Assembly: GCA_902542505.1 (NCBI GenBank)
Contig: CACBUI010000002.1
Location: 1-40,883 of the forward strand
Source of the DNA: an uncultured Alphaproteobacteria bacterium
Lineage (GTDB): Bacteria > Pseudomonadota > Alphaproteobacteria > HIMB59
Direction: 5' to 3'
Length of the DNA stretch: 40,883 nt
In this document: positions 40,741 to 40,883 of the stretch, piece by piece
How positions within the stretch are numbered: position 1 is the stretch's first letter
How the letters are laid out: each line of letters starts with the position of its first letter
The notes under the pieces: model-generated
Seen by the model: the letters and a program-made list of their open reading frames with translations, nothing else
The model's database searches: none
What the model was told of the DNA's origin: nothing
Made by a program: the position numbers and the translations under genes

Positions 40741-40883
40741 TTATTCTCCTTTTAGTTTTTTTATAACCTCATTTACAATTAGTTCCACTGATGGAATTGT
40801 ATTATCTTCGAGTATGTCGGCACTTGGTAATGGCACATGTGGTGTAGTTACTCTAGTGACAGGGCCTTTTAAATTTTTAAAAC
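40741..40883 (-). CDS. 2-oxoacid dehydrogenase E1 beta-like, C-terminal end (truncated by window)
   Basis: The last 47 codons of a minus-strand gene that enters from the right. The frame reads GPVTRVTTPHVPLPSADILED and NTIPSVELIVNEVIKKLKGE before TAA 40743-40741. This is the characteristic end of pyruvate, acetoin or branched-chain dehydrogenase E1 beta subunits (RVT-P-VP-P, then IPSVE-I). It lies just before the lipoyl-domain gene, with an AAAGGAGAAT ribosome site for that gene across its stop. Confidence 0.85.
   Translation of the reverse strand, partial: FKNLKGPVTRVTTPHVPLPSADILEDNTIPSVELIVNEVIKKLKGE

Noticed and set aside
1..40883. tRNA, rRNA, CRISPR, insertion sequence, prophage or attachment-site signals
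   Set aside because: I looked in the few intergenic gaps for tRNA arms, direct repeats and terminal repeats and found none; all larger frames have ordinary metabolic, transport or housekeeping explanations.

Overview
The window is AT-rich, very compact DNA. Genes are mostly separated by 0-30 bases or overlap by 1-8, and no gene-free stretch reaches 300 bases. No tRNA, rRNA, CRISPR array, insertion sequence or phage gene was seen. The gene content (retinal rhodopsin, many sugar and amide catabolic genes, ABC importers, overlapping convergent stops) suggests a streamlined marine alphaproteobacterium of the SAR11 / HIMB59 (AEGEAN-169) type. That placement is inference from style and gene content, not from a marker gene.

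Layout. (1) 2-457: 3' end of a Gfo/Idh/MocA oxidoreductase on the + strand. (2) 454-13880, all minus strand, read from the right: a rhodopsin with an unusual helix-C motif, a YqiK-type flotillin, a small SCP2-like protein, an alpha/beta hydrolase, a large sodium:solute symporter, both subunits of an N,N-dimethylformamidase-like iron amidohydrolase, a 119-residue unknown, a cupin, a metallo-beta-lactamase-fold hydrolase, xylose isomerase, a HAD phosphatase and an aldo/keto reductase. (3) 14004-26139: two divergent arms around a 147-base control region. The minus arm encodes a LamB/YcsF (PxpA) protein, a biotin carboxylase and two ABC permeases. The plus arm encodes the binding protein, a double ABC ATPase, PxpB- and PxpC-like carboxyltransferase subunits, a biotin carrier protein and a glutathione S-transferase-like protein. 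Together these look like a split urea-carboxylase-like enzyme plus hydrolase with its own importer. (4) 26132-28606: small poorly known proteins, two of them probably exported, and an orphan ParA-type ATPase with a partner. (5) 28736-29899: iron-containing alcohol dehydrogenase. (6) 29974-34234: a Gld-type ABC exporter operon (ATPase, permease, GldG-like auxiliary protein, DUF4340-like protein). (7) 34235-40883, minus strand: aldose 1-epimerase, class II aldolase, IolB, IolC, a Gfo/Idh/MocA dehydrogenase, a GabD-type aldehyde dehydrogenase, a free-standing lipoyl-domain protein and the 3' end of a 2-oxoacid dehydrogenase E1 beta gene. This is part of a myo-inositol-type catabolic operon.

Working together: regions 1, 2 (right-to-left end) and 7 serve sugar and polyol breakdown. 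Regions 2 and 3 appear to serve uptake and hydrolysis of small C-N compounds (amides, lactams, ureides or similar). The two most promising leads are (a) the rhodopsin-flotillin-symporter-amidohydrolase gene train with a non-canonical rhodopsin, and (b) the split biotin-dependent carboxylase/PxpA cluster with its divergent operator-like dyad. The substrate of neither is readable from sequence.
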